NCBI GenBank assembly: GCA_037953745.1
Contig: JBAKBP010004414.1
Location: 62,001-126,000 of the forward strand
Length of the DNA: 64,000 bases
Direction: 5' to 3'
Source: Lithodes maja
Lineage: Eukaryota; Arthropoda; Malacostraca; Decapoda; Lithodidae
The notes beneath the pieces are model-generated. The model searched no databases, was not told where the DNA came from, and saw only the letters and a list, made by a program, of their open reading frames with translations. The position numbers and the translations under genes were made by a program. Below, in pieces: positions 44,523 to 56,779 of this stretch. Position 1 is the stretch's first letter. Every line of letters begins with the position of its first letter.

Positions 44523-45165
44523 ATTTATTAGTGGCCCCTCCATCATTGACTATATGCCAGATATCACAATTCTGGAGGGGGACATTCGTGATAAATATCA
44601 AACCACTAACAAAATAACAATAGGATAAGAATAAACCCAGTTCATAGAGCTCAAACCTTCTTTATTTTGTGACAAAATACAGTAAAATTGTAAAGAGGTA
44701 CAGGTAGTGTACTTAAAAATATACCTGTGTACAATAATTCTTAAATCTTTGGATAGAGATTGCAGAAAAATTGCACTTCATATAAATTATCTATTACATG
44801 TACAAACAGATTACTTATATGTATACAACATATGTAACTGTTATAAAAAATAAAATATTTGTCTATGTAAATTCTATTATACCATATACAAAAATATTCT
44901 CCAACTCTTGACTATATTTCAAGTACCTGAGTAACCCTATGATAATGAGTATCACATAAAAAATATATCTATGTAAAAAAAAAAAAAAAAAAAAATCCCC
45001 ACTCTTGACAATGTTTGAAGTCCTCGAGTAACCTTAGGATAATGAGTATCACAGTGGACACACACACTAACCACGTCCCGCGGGGCTGAGGGTCTTTGGC
45101 TATCACCCCCCCCCCTCCCCCCCACCTCTTTTTATAACTAGCAAATAATAAAAAGCACCGAACCT

Positions 45166-46122
45166 TCAGACCTGCTGTCTCAATGCGACACAGGTCATTC
45201 GTGGTTTATCTAGAGTAACAGACAGGTAACGTGTTAAGAAGGTGTGATTTGACGCCCATAAATGCGTCTGCTGAATATCAGTGACTGAGTAATTCTTTAA
45301 GAATCTAAGTGAAACTGCCCACTTTCTTATATCATGAGCTCGCCCAACGGCTCCCGGATTACTTTCCCGTATCACATCGACTAATAAAGCTGCTAATTGC
45401 CGCTTCGTAAGACATTTACCTGTCTGATTTACCCGAAGAGCTCACGGTTGGTTAGGCCGGGACACTCTAATATAGGTCAATAGAGATTTCATCGGACATA
45501 ACTTGTGGTGAGCATCTCCTCTTTTGAGCATCGGAACCTCAAATTCGATAACCACATGTTCATTGTACTCGTTTTTGGCAATGAAAGTAGGCGACGGCAC
45601 AATTTGAACATTGACATTGCGCCGTGCAAACCTAAGACAATTGGGTTCGTTGCTCATCGCCGCCAGCTCAGATACCCGGTTTCCTGTAGCCAAGGCCATA
45701 AGGAACACAGCCTTCTTTAAGATTGAATCAAAAGTAGAATTGTGACTATATTTCTGAGAATGAAGCAACAACAAGGCTTTGTCAAGTGACCAGGTAGGCG
45801 AAGCTTGAAGCATGCACGCATAAATGCCTTCTCCTCCGTCTGCAGCACTGAGATTCCTGTTAAATAATAAAAATGGAACTCTGATGGCCGTCATGTGATT
45901 CTTTAGCGTAATGACTGACAATCCTTTACGTTCAAATAAGTAGTCTAGGTATTTGAAAATTAAGGACACCGAGGCAACGGTCTGGTCAGTTTCTATGATA
46001 CAAAGAGTAAAGGCTTTCTAGTGTGATTGGTACTGACGTTGACTAGAGAGAGTATATTGATTGATCAATTTATTGGTTACACTATCACCATAGTGGGCTA
46101 ACCATTTGGCCTTCTGAATATC
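45166..46122 (-). pseudogene. DIRS-type tyrosine recombinase, copy 3
   Basis: Same motifs and the shared internal TGA. It has an additional TAG near 46018 (a Trp codon in copies 1 and 2, SHWTAF). The sequence before it is in frame with the RNase H linker, because the TGA found there in copies 1 and 2 is CGA here. Confidence 0.85.
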
Positions 46123-47054
46123 CACAAGTCGTAAGTCAGCGAGGTCTTTAGGCTGCCAATTGTCTCTTAAGTGGAAATACGAGATCGGGAGCGACACCGG
46201 GTTCTCGCACCACGTCTTCAATTGGGAGTACCACACCTGAGCCGGCCACAGGGGTGCGATCATCGAGACTACGCCCCGATAATCCCGTAGTTTGTGAACT
46301 ACTTGACACATGAGTGAAACGTCTGGTGGCGGAAATAGATAAATGGAATTCCACTTGTCCCAGTTCGTCAGCAGTGCGTCTGGTCCTTCCGCCGGGGTTT
46401 GCGCAAGTGCGTGAGGAAGAGAGGAAGTCTGTGGTTCTCCTCGGATGCAAATAAGTCCACTTGTGGACGGTATGGCTCTGCAATCATCCATTGAAAGAAG
46501 ATTTGCTTGAGCGCCCATTCTACTTGTGTGCTCTGTCTCTGTGACAGAGCATCTGCCCACACATTGGCTATGCCCGGCAGATAAATTATCTGCCGGGCAT
46601 ATTATCATATTATGATGCGTGTAGATAAATGTTTAGCTTTTCCGCCAACACAAAGATCTTTTCCGACAATTCTAGCAACACTCGAGACCTCGTTGACCCC
46701 TGTTTCTGAATGCATGTGACTGCATTCAGGTTGTCCATTCGAAAGGCTATTAATTTTCCAACTAGAGTTGAACTGTGAGCCTGAAGGAAAAATAGGGGAA
46801 CTAGTAACTCTTTTGCATTGATTGAAACTCCTTGAACCGGGACCAAAGACCCTGACCTTGGTGACCGAGGTTTGCTTGATACCCCAACCCATTGTCCCCG
46901 AAGCGTCGGTGTCGACCCACACCGTAGGCAGTGGAGAAGTCCATGTCATAATTGAATGCAATGCTTCTGGCCTTGCCCAGACCGCTAGTAAGTTGTGGAT
47001 TAATTTTGGGATATGCCATGACTTGTCCGAGGCGGGACAAGAATTCGTCATCAT
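46018..47054 (-). pseudogene. DIRS-type RNase H continuous with recombinase N-terminus, copy 3
   Basis: From 46608 to 46018 one frame runs through the RNase H-recombinase linker (YLFPPPDVSLM, WYSQLKTWCENP, KDLADLRLVDIQKAKW) into the recombinase start. Upstream pieces in other frames carry DTDAS, NAKELL, RMDNLNAV and WADAL. The tryptophan/glycine run after the DTDASG acid site differs by three bases from copies 1 and 2. Confidence 0.82.
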
Positions 47055-47066
47055 GATTTTTATTTT

Positions 47067-48974
47067 AAAGATAGTATAGTATGTAAGGTGTTTGTAGTAT
47101 AATGTATTGATAGGTGGAGAAAGTGTTTTGGAGGGCAGGCTGGGGTTGCCCTCAATATTGATGAGGCACAGAAAGGATCAGCTAAGGAGGCCAAATGGTG
47201 AAACAGGAGTTCCAGCTGTCCTTATCAACCACCTAGCACTCCCCGGGAGTACCGCCCTGTTCGGCTGGTGCCTACAGCCTACTCCTATGGAAGATATTGC
47301 TGTAGAGTGTATTAAGAAGGGTGGAGATGTGATAATAGATTGACTATGCTTTGTTGTGTCAATGGTACCACTAGGACTGCATGTATTGTGCCGTTGTACA
47401 AGGGGAAGGGAGATCGGCAGGAGTGTTCAAATTATAGAGGTATTAGTTTATTGTCAGTTGTTGTAAAGTTGTATGGCAGAGTGTTGATAAAGAGGATAAT
47501 AAAGGGTAGCCTACAGAAGGTGCATTGGAGAAGAGCAGTGCAGTTTCAGGAGGAGAAGAGGTGTGGATCAGATATTTTCAGTAAGACAGCTATGCAAGAA
47601 GTATTTAGAGAAACATAAGGAGATTTTTGGGCTTTTATGGATTTGGTAAACGCCTATGATCGTGTGGATCGAGAAGCAATGTGGAAGGTGCTAAGGATTT
47701 ATGAAATTGGAGTAAATTTATTAAAAGGAGTCGAGAGTTTCTATGAAGAGACAGAGCGTGTGTTAGAGTATGAAATGAGTTGAGTGAAGGATTTGAGGTA
47801 AATGAAGGTCTGAGACAAGGTTGTGTAATGTCACCGTGGTTCTTTAATGTATATATGGATGATGTGGTGAAGGAGGTAAAAATGAGACCTATTGGTAGAG
47901 GATTGGGTTTAGTAGGAAAGAATGGTGGAGATTGGGAGTTGATTCAGTTGCTGTTTGTTGATGACACAGCGTTGGTGGTGGATTCTTAGGAGACTCTGCA
48001 GCGAGTAGTCAAAGAGTTTGGTGTGGTATGTGGTAAGAGGAAGCTGAGGGTGAATGTCAATAAAAGTAAAGTGATGGTGTGCAATAGAGATGGTCATAAG
48101 GTGAATCTAAATGTGTGGTTGGATGGGGAAATATTGGAGTGTTTAAATATCTAGGAGTACGCAGAAGTGGAAATGGAGGTAAGACAGTGAGTATGTGAAG
48201 AAAGGAAAGTTTTCAGAGCAATGGGAAATATGTGGAAGGTGAGAAATCTCGGAATGAAAGCTAAAAGTGCAATGTATCAAGGGATAGGTGTTCCAGCAGT
48301 GATGTATGGTGCTGAGACATGGGCTCTGAAGGCACAAGAGAGAAGAAATTTGGATGTGATGGAGATGAACTACTTGAGGAGTATGTGTTGAGTAAGGCAT
48401 AGAGTCAGATTGAGGAATGAAGATGAATGTAAGAGAGTGGGACAGCAGGAACTCTTGTCGGCCAGATTGGACAGAAGGGTGCTGTGCTGGTATGGACATG
48501 TTGAGCGAATGGGAGATGAAAGGCTTACAAAGAGAGTATATGAGTCAGATGCAAGGGGAGGTAGATGGAGAGGAAGACCTCGGTTGAGATGGAGAGATGG
48601 TGTAGTACAAGCGTTGAAAGGTAGAGGGATGACTGTAGAACAGGCAAGAGAAGTAGTAATGAATAGGAATGAATGGAGAATGCTTGTGAATAGATGAGTG
48701 ATAATGTGGTCGTTTGAAGAGGGGGCTGGGCGCCAGTTGGACTAGATAATAGTCCGTCAGACGCTTGGCCCGGGGAGCTGGTGTATATGAAGGGTCATGC
48801 CTGGATGTGAGGTGGACGGGCATTGTTGTATGGTTCCGCTGCGTGTCTGCCTCCTGGGACCGGAACCTCGCCGGGAGGTCTGGGACCGGGGGTGATGGAT
48901 GCCCTTAGTGATCCTTGGTCTCTGGGTCTTCTGGGCGACCTAGATGTGTGTGAATTTTATATATACAGTATACG
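47067..48974 (+). pseudogene. Decayed RTE-like LINE, copy 3
   Basis: As copy 1, with GGTGGAGAT in place of the TAA-containing GGTTAAGAT. It has private lesions: a missing T near 47625, a TAG after VVDS near 47986, and a short deletion near 48155. Confidence 0.85.
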
Positions 48975-48980
48975 GCCACA

Positions 48981-49200
48981 GGTCCTAGCGCAATTGGTAG
49001 AGCACTCGCCTGCATATTGTGGGTTGACGGATCGAGTCTCCAGCCAGCCAGTGTGTGTTATTGGCAGACGCCAGTGCTGTTGGTGGACGGTCCGGTCTAG
49101 CAATCTGTGGCAACTATTCACTGAAGTCCCTGATCATCAGGGCACCCACCCTAGCCCAGCTCTTGAGCAGGGAGTGCATGGTGGTAAAAAAAACCTGCAT
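48981..49200 (+). mobile_element. tRNA-derived SINE (family 2), copy 3
   Basis: Same A-box and B-box as at 25766. Confidence 0.65.
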
Positions 49201-49274
49201 CATCATATGTACTGTGTCAGTCTGCATGCAGGGGGCAAATAACAGAAAATAAAGAGTCAAACTAGACAGGAACT

Positions 49275-50320
49275 TAACCATGAGTGTACGAGTAATGTAA
49301 ACAAAGTTGGCGATACACCCGGAATCCCCGTACACTACATCCTTCTCGGATAATTTCATAAAAAAATCAGTCAAATTGGACGCGAACGTAACTGCGAGCA
49401 TGCGACTTATGGAAACAAGGCGACGCAAACGCCCACTAACACCATCCTTACCGAATCTTCTGGAAGGCTTATTGCACTCCAAAGGTTAATGAAAGTCTAA
49501 AGATGCTCATCATAACCTTGTACAGTAGTACACTTGGCCTATTCGGTAAGGGTTGTACTAGCGAGCGTATCGTTGCTTTGTTTACAAAAATAGGTAAAAG
49601 TTGTGTTAGCGGGCGTACTGTTTGATTTGTTTACATAGTCACACGCTCGCAGTTACATTTGTGTCTAATTTGACTGCTGTTATTTGCCCCTGTTGGTAAT
49701 ATATAATTATGATGATGACAAAAAGTCATGGGGTGTGAGGGTATGTATCCCATGGCCGGTAACGAAACAATTTACCCAACACCTGGCTGAGGGATCTAAT
49801 AATGGGTTGAAGCCCCAATCACCCCCCATGACTTATTGTCATCAACATATATATTTCTTGCAGGGGGCAAATAACAGCAGTCAAATTTTATGTGAATGTA
49901 ACTGCGAGCGTGCAACAATGTAAACAAAATGGACGGTACACCCGCTAACACAACTTTTACCCAAATTTACATTACTCGTACACTTGCGTCTACTTTGAAG
50001 ACGATATATTTCTTAAATCATCCCACTTCCAGCCGTTATTTTTACCCCTTGCTGGCAATATAACTGATTATGACAATAAGTCCTGGGGGATGGGGGGCAG
50101 ACTGCAGAGCAGCGCCTCACCCCGCCAGGAGTTGCTGTCATCATCATTTATATTGCTAGCAAGGGGCAAAAAACAGCTGGCCGTGAGATAATTTCAGAAA
50201 AGTTTGTATTCAATGTAGACGCGAACATACCCGTGAGCGTACGAGTAATGTAAAGAAGGGACAATATGCCCACTAACACTACCCTTACCGGCCTTAAGGC
50301 TAGGCCTTAAGTTCTTGTTA
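49275..50320. repeat. Nested foldback cluster, copy 3
   Basis: Same arrangement as copy 1. The right edge differs (CCGGCCTTAAGGCTAGGCC in place of CTGAATAGGCTAGGCC). Confidence 0.7.
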
Positions 50321-50343
50321 GTTCAATGCTAGAAAAATAAATT

Positions 50344-50552
50344 ACTATAGGTAGCGCCAGCGAACTTGATCCCTTAACTTCTCATAACTCAAAATGAATT
50401 AAAGCAATCGGGCTGACATTTCTATAATTTGGAAAGAGCCCACCAGGAAATAGGTGTGGATATTTACAGCCAGTTTGCTTTAGGCCCTTTTGAGTTAAAA
50501 AGAAGTAAGGGATCAATATTTTTGTCAAGTTCGTTGGCGCGCTACCTATAGC
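50344..50552. mobile_element. ACTATAGGTAG MITE, copy 3
   Basis: Same element as at 27127; the last bases read CTATAGC. Confidence 0.6.
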
Positions 50553-50613
50553 CTACAATACATAAGTAAAAAATATGCCTCCCACACAATTTTCAAGTTA
50601 TCATACAATGTCA

Positions 50614-50826
50614 TAGACTACAGTAGATCTGGACTGGACACGAAACTGGAACTTTGCAGTAAGGGACCCAAAATCGGAGAACGAACCCCCAAGTTCGAAC
50701 CTCGAAACCGCGAAAATGTGATAATTTCGCGGTTTCGAGATTCATATTTGGGGGTTTGTTCTCCGATTTTGGGTCCCTTACTGCAAAGTTCCATTTTCGT
50801 GTCCAGTCCAGATCTACTGTAGTCTA
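50614..50826. mobile_element. 213-bp palindrome, copy 3
   Basis: Same length and ends as at 27391. The outer arm is slightly more perfect here (AGATCTACTGTAG on the right). Confidence 0.85.
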
Positions 50827-50956
50827 TATATCATATTATCAATGAAGGCCATAGGCCTAACCAAACCAAAGTGTAGGATACCCCGAAAGAATGGGCAAAG
50901 TAAATAAAAAATAATGGTGCTAAATCAGTCTTTTAGATATTATAGAGTATGACCAA

Positions 50957-52534
50957 ATACAAATGCCGCCAATAAGGATAATTTTTTTGTGGTGAATATC
51001 CTACCTGGCCACAACATTTTGTGAACATTGGTTCATAACTTTTTGAGATAGGTCTATCTCCACCAAAAATGGACAGGTCACAGGTGGTTGGTTGGATTAC
51101 CTGACCAGTAGTGACCTCACCTATCAATACCGGGATACCCCAACCGTCATCACAATACCCTGCCCAGAACATGTACTGTATAGTAGCCAGTACTAGTGGC
51201 AATGCTTTTAAAAATAGTTATGACTACTACATTAATTAAAGAATTCCTGAGAAGCGGCAACCCTATATGAGCACAGCTCCCTAGCCTCATATCCATCACT
51301 AAAGGTAAGTTTCTTCCCGAATTTGATTCTCCTAAATATTAATATCCTTGTGATATTCCACTGATGACTTTTTTTAATCTACAGTATGTACAGCCGAGGT
51401 TAATAAGTGTTGTCAGATATTTCACAAAGTTTCGGACACTGACTAATACTCTGAGGGATAAGCACTTTTCCCAGATAAAGATACCAATTACACTTGTTGA
51501 GCGAAAACCACTGGAATCTATGACAATACTTAATACCCCCGATCGTACCTACTGTGTATTTACAGCATAGCTAGGTTTAATAGACGCCCCAATTCCCGAG
51601 GGGAGGGATAACATTTTAATTCAGCATATGATTCAATATCGAGTTTGATACTGAACAAGCATCAACACAGGAAAAGCTTATATTTTCATAAATATGCCTA
51701 ATAAGGATTAACTGAAGTTAATCCCACTTCTCTTCATAACCCAAATAGCCAAAAGGTAAAAAAAAAAACATAATAAATTATCTCCCAGAGCTACTAGTAA
51801 GTTAGTAACTGATGAACAAACGGTAACACAACCTTCACCCACGTACCATATCACCAAAACAGTTTAATCAGCCATAAGTATGAGTGAGTGAGCTTATAGA
51901 ACGTTCATTACTGCATGAAGACCCTGTGGAAATAGGCCTATGTAGACTGTCTAGACGTGTTCCCAAGACTATAATAAGCCTACTGCATGTGGCCCATTAT
52001 AGTGTTCACACAAGATACTGGAAAAAGCTGCAATAGAGGCCTCTCAAACAACATTCATCTCCAAAATCCAGGGAGGAAAAACTTCCGTGGCAAATATCTT
52101 ACCTGGCCACCAAATTTCAGGAACATTGGTTCATAACTTTAATTGTGAGCCGCCTATATGTTGGCGGAGGCATGTGCTCTACCAAATCCAAAATGATATA
52201 ACTTCTTACTCCTAAAGATAAATGTCTATGATATCCCACTAATTATTTGTTTTTTCAGTTTATGTACATGTAACCTATTGTATATCTAAAGCAAATTACT
52301 AGACGCCCCAATCCCCGAGGGGGTAGCCATAAACTTTTCATTCAGCTTATGATCGAATCGAGTTTGATATTGGACAAGCACTGGCAGAGCCTTGACTATT
52401 CTGGTTATATATAGTACCTTAGTATCATTCCCTTTAGCTACATCTTTTAAGGGAAAAGTAAACTCGTACTCTATTGAATAACTTCGTTCCTAAAGGTGCG
52501 ACAATTACCGTACACTATGGTGGCTGTATGAGTC
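50957..52534 (+). repeat. Right flank with a diverged direct duplication
   Basis: TATCYTACCTGGCCA...GAACATTGGTTCATAACTTT occurs at about 51000 and again at about 52090. AGACGCCCCAAT...CCCGAGGGG followed by TTCAGC.TATGAT occurs at about 51580 and about 52300. The two blocks are therefore old copies about 0.7-1.1 kb apart. No coding frame is convincing. Confidence 0.6.
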
Positions 52535-52639
52535 ATGGCTGCTGCCTTATGTCTCTACCGCCGCTATTTCTATTCCCAATTATGCAGTCCTAAGAAAAGA
52601 TGTCCACGGCGATATCCCAAAACATGGTGTATGTATGTA

Positions 52640-55205
52640 TGTCAAGTCTTCCTTAAAAATATTGAAATTGATGTTGACCTTCAAAATACCCTTGTTATTT
52701 TTCTGCCTGACTATAATATTTACATAATAACAGTTTATCGCCCCCCTTCTTACACCCCCTTAGATAATGAGACATTACTTGACTTTATTTATGATTTTTG
52801 CTCAGACAAGGAAATAGTTCTCATGGGAGATTTCAACCTTCCTTCTATTAAATGGTCTTGTGATCTTATTCGTAGAGGTCTCAGTCTCCTCGATACAACA
52901 TTCCTTGACTATTTTACATCCTTGGGACTTACTCAACTTATTACAGAACCCACTTTCCACCCGTCGGGTAATATACTGCCTGATTCTTACCTCGGAAAAC
53001 GACCGAATTGGCGATACACAGGTACTTCCTCCATTTCCCAACTGTGGCCATAGCCCAGTAATCACCAATTATATATTCCAGATCCAAACTATCAATGACG
53101 AGCCCACTAACATCAAGATATGGCATAGAGGTGACTACAGAGAGATTAACCTAATTTTGGAGGATATTGATTGGGATTTTGAATTTGCCCACCTCAATGT
53201 TAATCTAATGTTTTCTCGTTTTACAGACATACTTATGCCCTTAATTAACCGTTTTATCCCTACAAAGAGTTTCAATAACTTGTCTTGTCCTCCATGGCCT
53301 GTCAGACCCCCTATATTATTAAAAAATACCAGACATAACTTTTGGACTAATTATAAAGAAACTCGTACACAGTTTGGTCGTAACTCTAACCAGGCAAAGG
53401 ACGCCCTGGATCAGTTTTTAGATATTAATTATCATTACAAAAATTATGCCATCCATAGTCAGTCCAGGTATGAGGCTTCACTGATTGACCATCTCACAAC
53501 CAACTCTAAAATATTCCATTCTTATATCCGGAAAAAGAAGGTGGGTAGACCCAGTATTGGTCCACTCAAGTCTTCCACAGGTAACATCATTCACGATGCA
53601 GGGGCTATGGCTGAACTATTTGTGTCTTCCTTTGCCAGTGTTTTTTCAACATCTGCTCCCACCTCCCCTGCCTCACATCAGGTAACAGACAGTATAATTC
53701 CAGATATCAATATTAATCTTAATGATGTTATATCTGTTCTCAACAAACTCGATACGTCCTCATCAATGGGTCCAGACGGTATCCACGCCCACCTACTTAA
53801 ATCCTGTGTCCATACCCTTGCATATCCTCTTTTGCTGATATACCGTGCCTCATTGGTCTCTGGAACCCTCCCTTCTGCCTGGAAGAGTTCCTCAGTTGTG
53901 CCCATTTTTAAAAAGGGTTCTCGCTACAATCCACTAATGTATAGACCAATCTCTCTAACGTCCATCTGTTCAAAGTCCTTGGAACGTATTATAACTAAAT
54001 TTATCTATGAATATCTTGACTCTAACAATCTTCTCAATAAGGACCAATTTGGATTCAGACCAGGCAGATCATCCGAGGACCAACTCCTTCTTACTTACAA
54101 GGACATCACCAAATGGATGGACCAGGGTTATAATGTTGACTTGATCCTGTTTGACTATTCCAAGGCCTTTGACGTGGTTAATCATGACATTCTGATCACC
54201 AAACTTTATAGCTTGGGAATTAGGGGTAGGGTACTGGACTGGATTAGGGACTTTCTTCATAACCGTATTATGCATGTCAAAGTAAATAATCATTTTAGTT
54301 CTTTCAGGGATGTGCTTAGCGGAGTCCCTCAAGGCTCTGTCCTTGGTCCCCTGCTTTTCCTCATATTTATCAATTATATTACTCGTAATATTAATTCGTC
54401 TACCAAAATATATGCTGATGATTTGAAACTGTATGTAAAAATCAAATATGATAACCTCTTAAATTTTCTTAATTGTATGTTTGCTTGCCAGTCTGATATA
54501 GACGTGCTTGCTAAGGTCTCTAAATCCTGGGGCCTAACGATGAACCCAGATAAATGTGTCCACCTAAGATTTTGTAGGAAAGAAATTGATTGGGATGACC
54601 TGGGTCATTCTGGCAGATACTATCTTGACAACTCCTTAATCCCTATTAGAGACTCTGCATCCGATCTAGGAATTTTAATCGATTCTTCCCTTAAGTTTCA
54701 TACACACATCTCTAATATTGTCCACAAGGCTGGAGGACTCGCCCATAGTATCCTAAGGTCAACTGTCAACCGGGATGCCTCCTTTATGATGCCACTATTT
54801 ATTTCCCATATTCGTCCCATATTAGAATATTCTTCCTCTCTGTGGAACCTTGGGTATTTGGGGGACCTAAGACTACTGGAGTCTGTTCAGAGACGCTGGA
54901 CTAAATCTATTGGGGGTCTCGAGAATCTTGATTATGGTGAGAGATTGAGGATATTAAACCTATTTTCCATTAAGGGTAGACTTCTTAGGCATGACATAAT
55001 TAAGTACTGGCAAATATTTCACGGTCTCTGCTCAATTACTCTTGAAGATGTTTTTGATCGTCCCCAATATTTTGCAACCAGGGGTCACCCATATAAAATT
55101 GCTCACTCGAGATGCCAGCTTGAAATAAGAAAAAGATTTTTTAATCTTAGATATGTACGTGTCTCTGTGGAACTCTTTGCCCACAGAATTGGTATCCCTG
55201 ACTAA
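52640..55205 (+). pseudogene. CR1-like LINE endonuclease/reverse transcriptase (5'-truncated, frameshifted)
   Basis: A truncated endonuclease (TVYRPPSYTPLDNE, LMGDFNLPSIKW) shifts frame near 52975 and continues as FPNCGHSPVI in a long frame. RT motifs in that frame: SSMGPDGIHAHLLKS, VVPIFKKGSRYNPLMYRP, FGFRPGRSSEDQLL, motif A LILFDYSKAFDVVNHD, motif B SGVPQGSVLGPLLFLIFIN, motif C IYADDLKLYV. The RT and C-terminal part stay open to 55205, so apart from the endonuclease lesion the frame is well kept. CR1 membership is inferred from the motif A and B wording. No ORF1 is visible. Confidence 0.85.
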
Positions 55206-55679
55206 CCTATTATCTTTCAAGGCTGCCCTTTCCGACTATCTTGCAGGAGTTTTATATGAATATTCATGATTTTGTTCTCGATGTCACACCTTCTGGCCTC
55301 CTCAACCACTTATACTTGTACCTTGTTTGTAAACGTAGCTGCTTATGATGCACTTTCCAGTCCATAGAATTCTATACTCCCTGTTTTTACTACAAATTTT
55401 AAATTATCTTTGGGCTGGCGCATCAGCAGTGTGTGGCTTCCGTGGACCCTGTCCTACCACTTAGCTCTGGGGTCTGGGAAGCCCACCAGGTAAGAATACC
55501 AGGTTAGAATATCCAGTTGGATAAAATAATAAATATAGGCCTACATATGCTACGTCTTTTCCTAATCCTTGTATTCAAATCCCGCACATTATGCTGTCTC
55601 AGGACAACCTTTAATTAATTGGCTTGTTCCTTATCAAAATGAAGAGAACGTCAAAATGTGCCTTGTTTATATGCATGCT
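55206..55679 (+). other. Probable 3' untranslated region of the CR1-like LINE and flank
   Basis: After the stop, a GC-richer block (GGCTGGCGCATCAGCAGTG, 55415-55490) precedes imperfect repeats of the type AATACCAGGTTAGAATATCCAG near 55495-55515, which could be the LINE 3' tail. The rest is AT-rich with nothing recognisable. Confidence 0.45.
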
Positions 55680-55830
55680 AATTGACCACTTGCGAGTTTC
55701 AGGCTATAAGGAAGTTCGGCATCATGTAAACATCGATAATAAACACAAATATTATAGCTGGTTATTCTGCTAAATATCTATGACTACAGCTCCAACTTCC
55801 TTATAGAACGAATCTCGCAAGTGGTCAATT
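55680..55830. mobile_element. 151-bp MITE with AATTGACCACTTGCGAG ends
   Basis: The left arm at 55680-55717 and right arm at 55793-55830 are inverted copies (AATTGACCACTTGCGAG, then CTATAAGGAAGTT) with a few mismatches. No coding capacity. A target duplication is not evident. Confidence 0.7.
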
Positions 55831-56299
55831 TCCTCATTCAGTGTTCATTTTTTACACAAGGGGATAGTTTCCTATTCATTCCGATATATTTGTCAATTTC
55901 TAATAGTTTAGGTCAAGCTTCGAATAGTTGTTGGGTAAACCTTTGCACCACACACTTTTATATATGGTTCTTTAAAATTGGCGCCTTGTATAAGCCAATA
56001 TGGCTGACTGATGAAGGATAATATTCTACACCTAAACTTGTTCTCTTGTAAAAATAATGTATAGTGCCATATAATATACAATAGATTGTAAGAATGCATG
56101 TAAAGTTTCTCTAAATAGCTTTTATTAATATATAATTATTTTAAAATGGTAAATATTGACATATTAAATTAAATTCGCCTTATATTATTGTCCCCAGAAT
56201 AATGTTAACGAATGTAAACAAACAGAAAATGGACCCTACTTTGGATAGCTCGCAAAAAAAGCTCGCAACACGCATACCGTCATATAAGTTTTTGGAAAA
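55831..56299. other. AT-rich stretch, nothing recognised
   Basis: No frame, repeat arm or RNA-like structure was identified between the MITE and the large inverted repeat. Confidence 0.4.
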
Positions 56300-56778
56300 A
56301 TGTTATTTTAATACCACGAATTTTCCGAGTGTTTTTTATAAACAAAATTGGTCATTTGCATCAATATATAGTGTTTGTAATTAATTAGAAATTCGGGGAA
56401 AACCTATTTTCCCCATTAGGCCTATCGATCGATGTTGAGACACACTCGCTCCCGATAGTGATTTGAAAAGACATAAGCCTAACCTAACAACCTTACCTAA
56501 CCTAACCTAGTATTGTGGGTGGGGGCTGCCGCCCCCACACCCCCGCTGGTTGAGTACTTAATAAAAAAGAAAGAAAAATTGGCTGTCGATTATACGAAGA
56601 TGAAAGAAAAGTCGATGAAGTCTATGGTGTTTACTCTGCAATCTTCAGCTTGATTGTACATTGATAACGGGAAAGTACCGTATTGACAACCTTGTTACGA
56701 AAATTAAATTTTAGCCTAGTACCATACTTTTATATTAGGTTTTTCCGAGGATTTAACACATTTTCATATGATCTTTAG
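56300..56778. repeat. Large inverted repeat, left arm
   Basis: The sequence from TGTTATTTTAATACCAC through CCTATCGATCGATGTTGAGA, a CCTAACCTAACAACC stretch, GGGGGCTGCCGCCCCC and CTGGTTGAGTACT to ATGATCTTTAG recurs as the reverse complement at 62712-63191. Mismatches and small indels are moderate. The arm is broken at its inner end by the hAT-like element. Confidence 0.8.
56479..56512. repeat. Degenerate CCTAA repeat
   Basis: CCTAACCTAAC, CCTTACC and TAACCTAACC units resemble the arthropod telomeric CCTAA/TTAGG word. The same stretch recurs reversed near 62985-63020 and 63675-63705. It is short and lies within a dispersed repeat, so it is not a telomere. Confidence 0.5.
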
Positions 56779-56779
56779 G

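Larger units (their letters stand above)
40908..50956 (+). repeat. Tandem-array copy 3 (ends before the kinase)
   Basis: Starts at the common junction and leaves unit sequence at TGACCAAAT, about 55 bases before the kinase stop would be reached. It is the most divergent copy and retains some ancestral states (Arg before the recombinase, TGG in the LINE). It has its own extra stops. Confidence 0.95.

Noticed and set aside
56479..56512. True telomeric repeat or chromosome end
   Set aside because: Only a few degenerate units, repeated inside dispersed elements in both orientations, with ordinary sequence on both sides.
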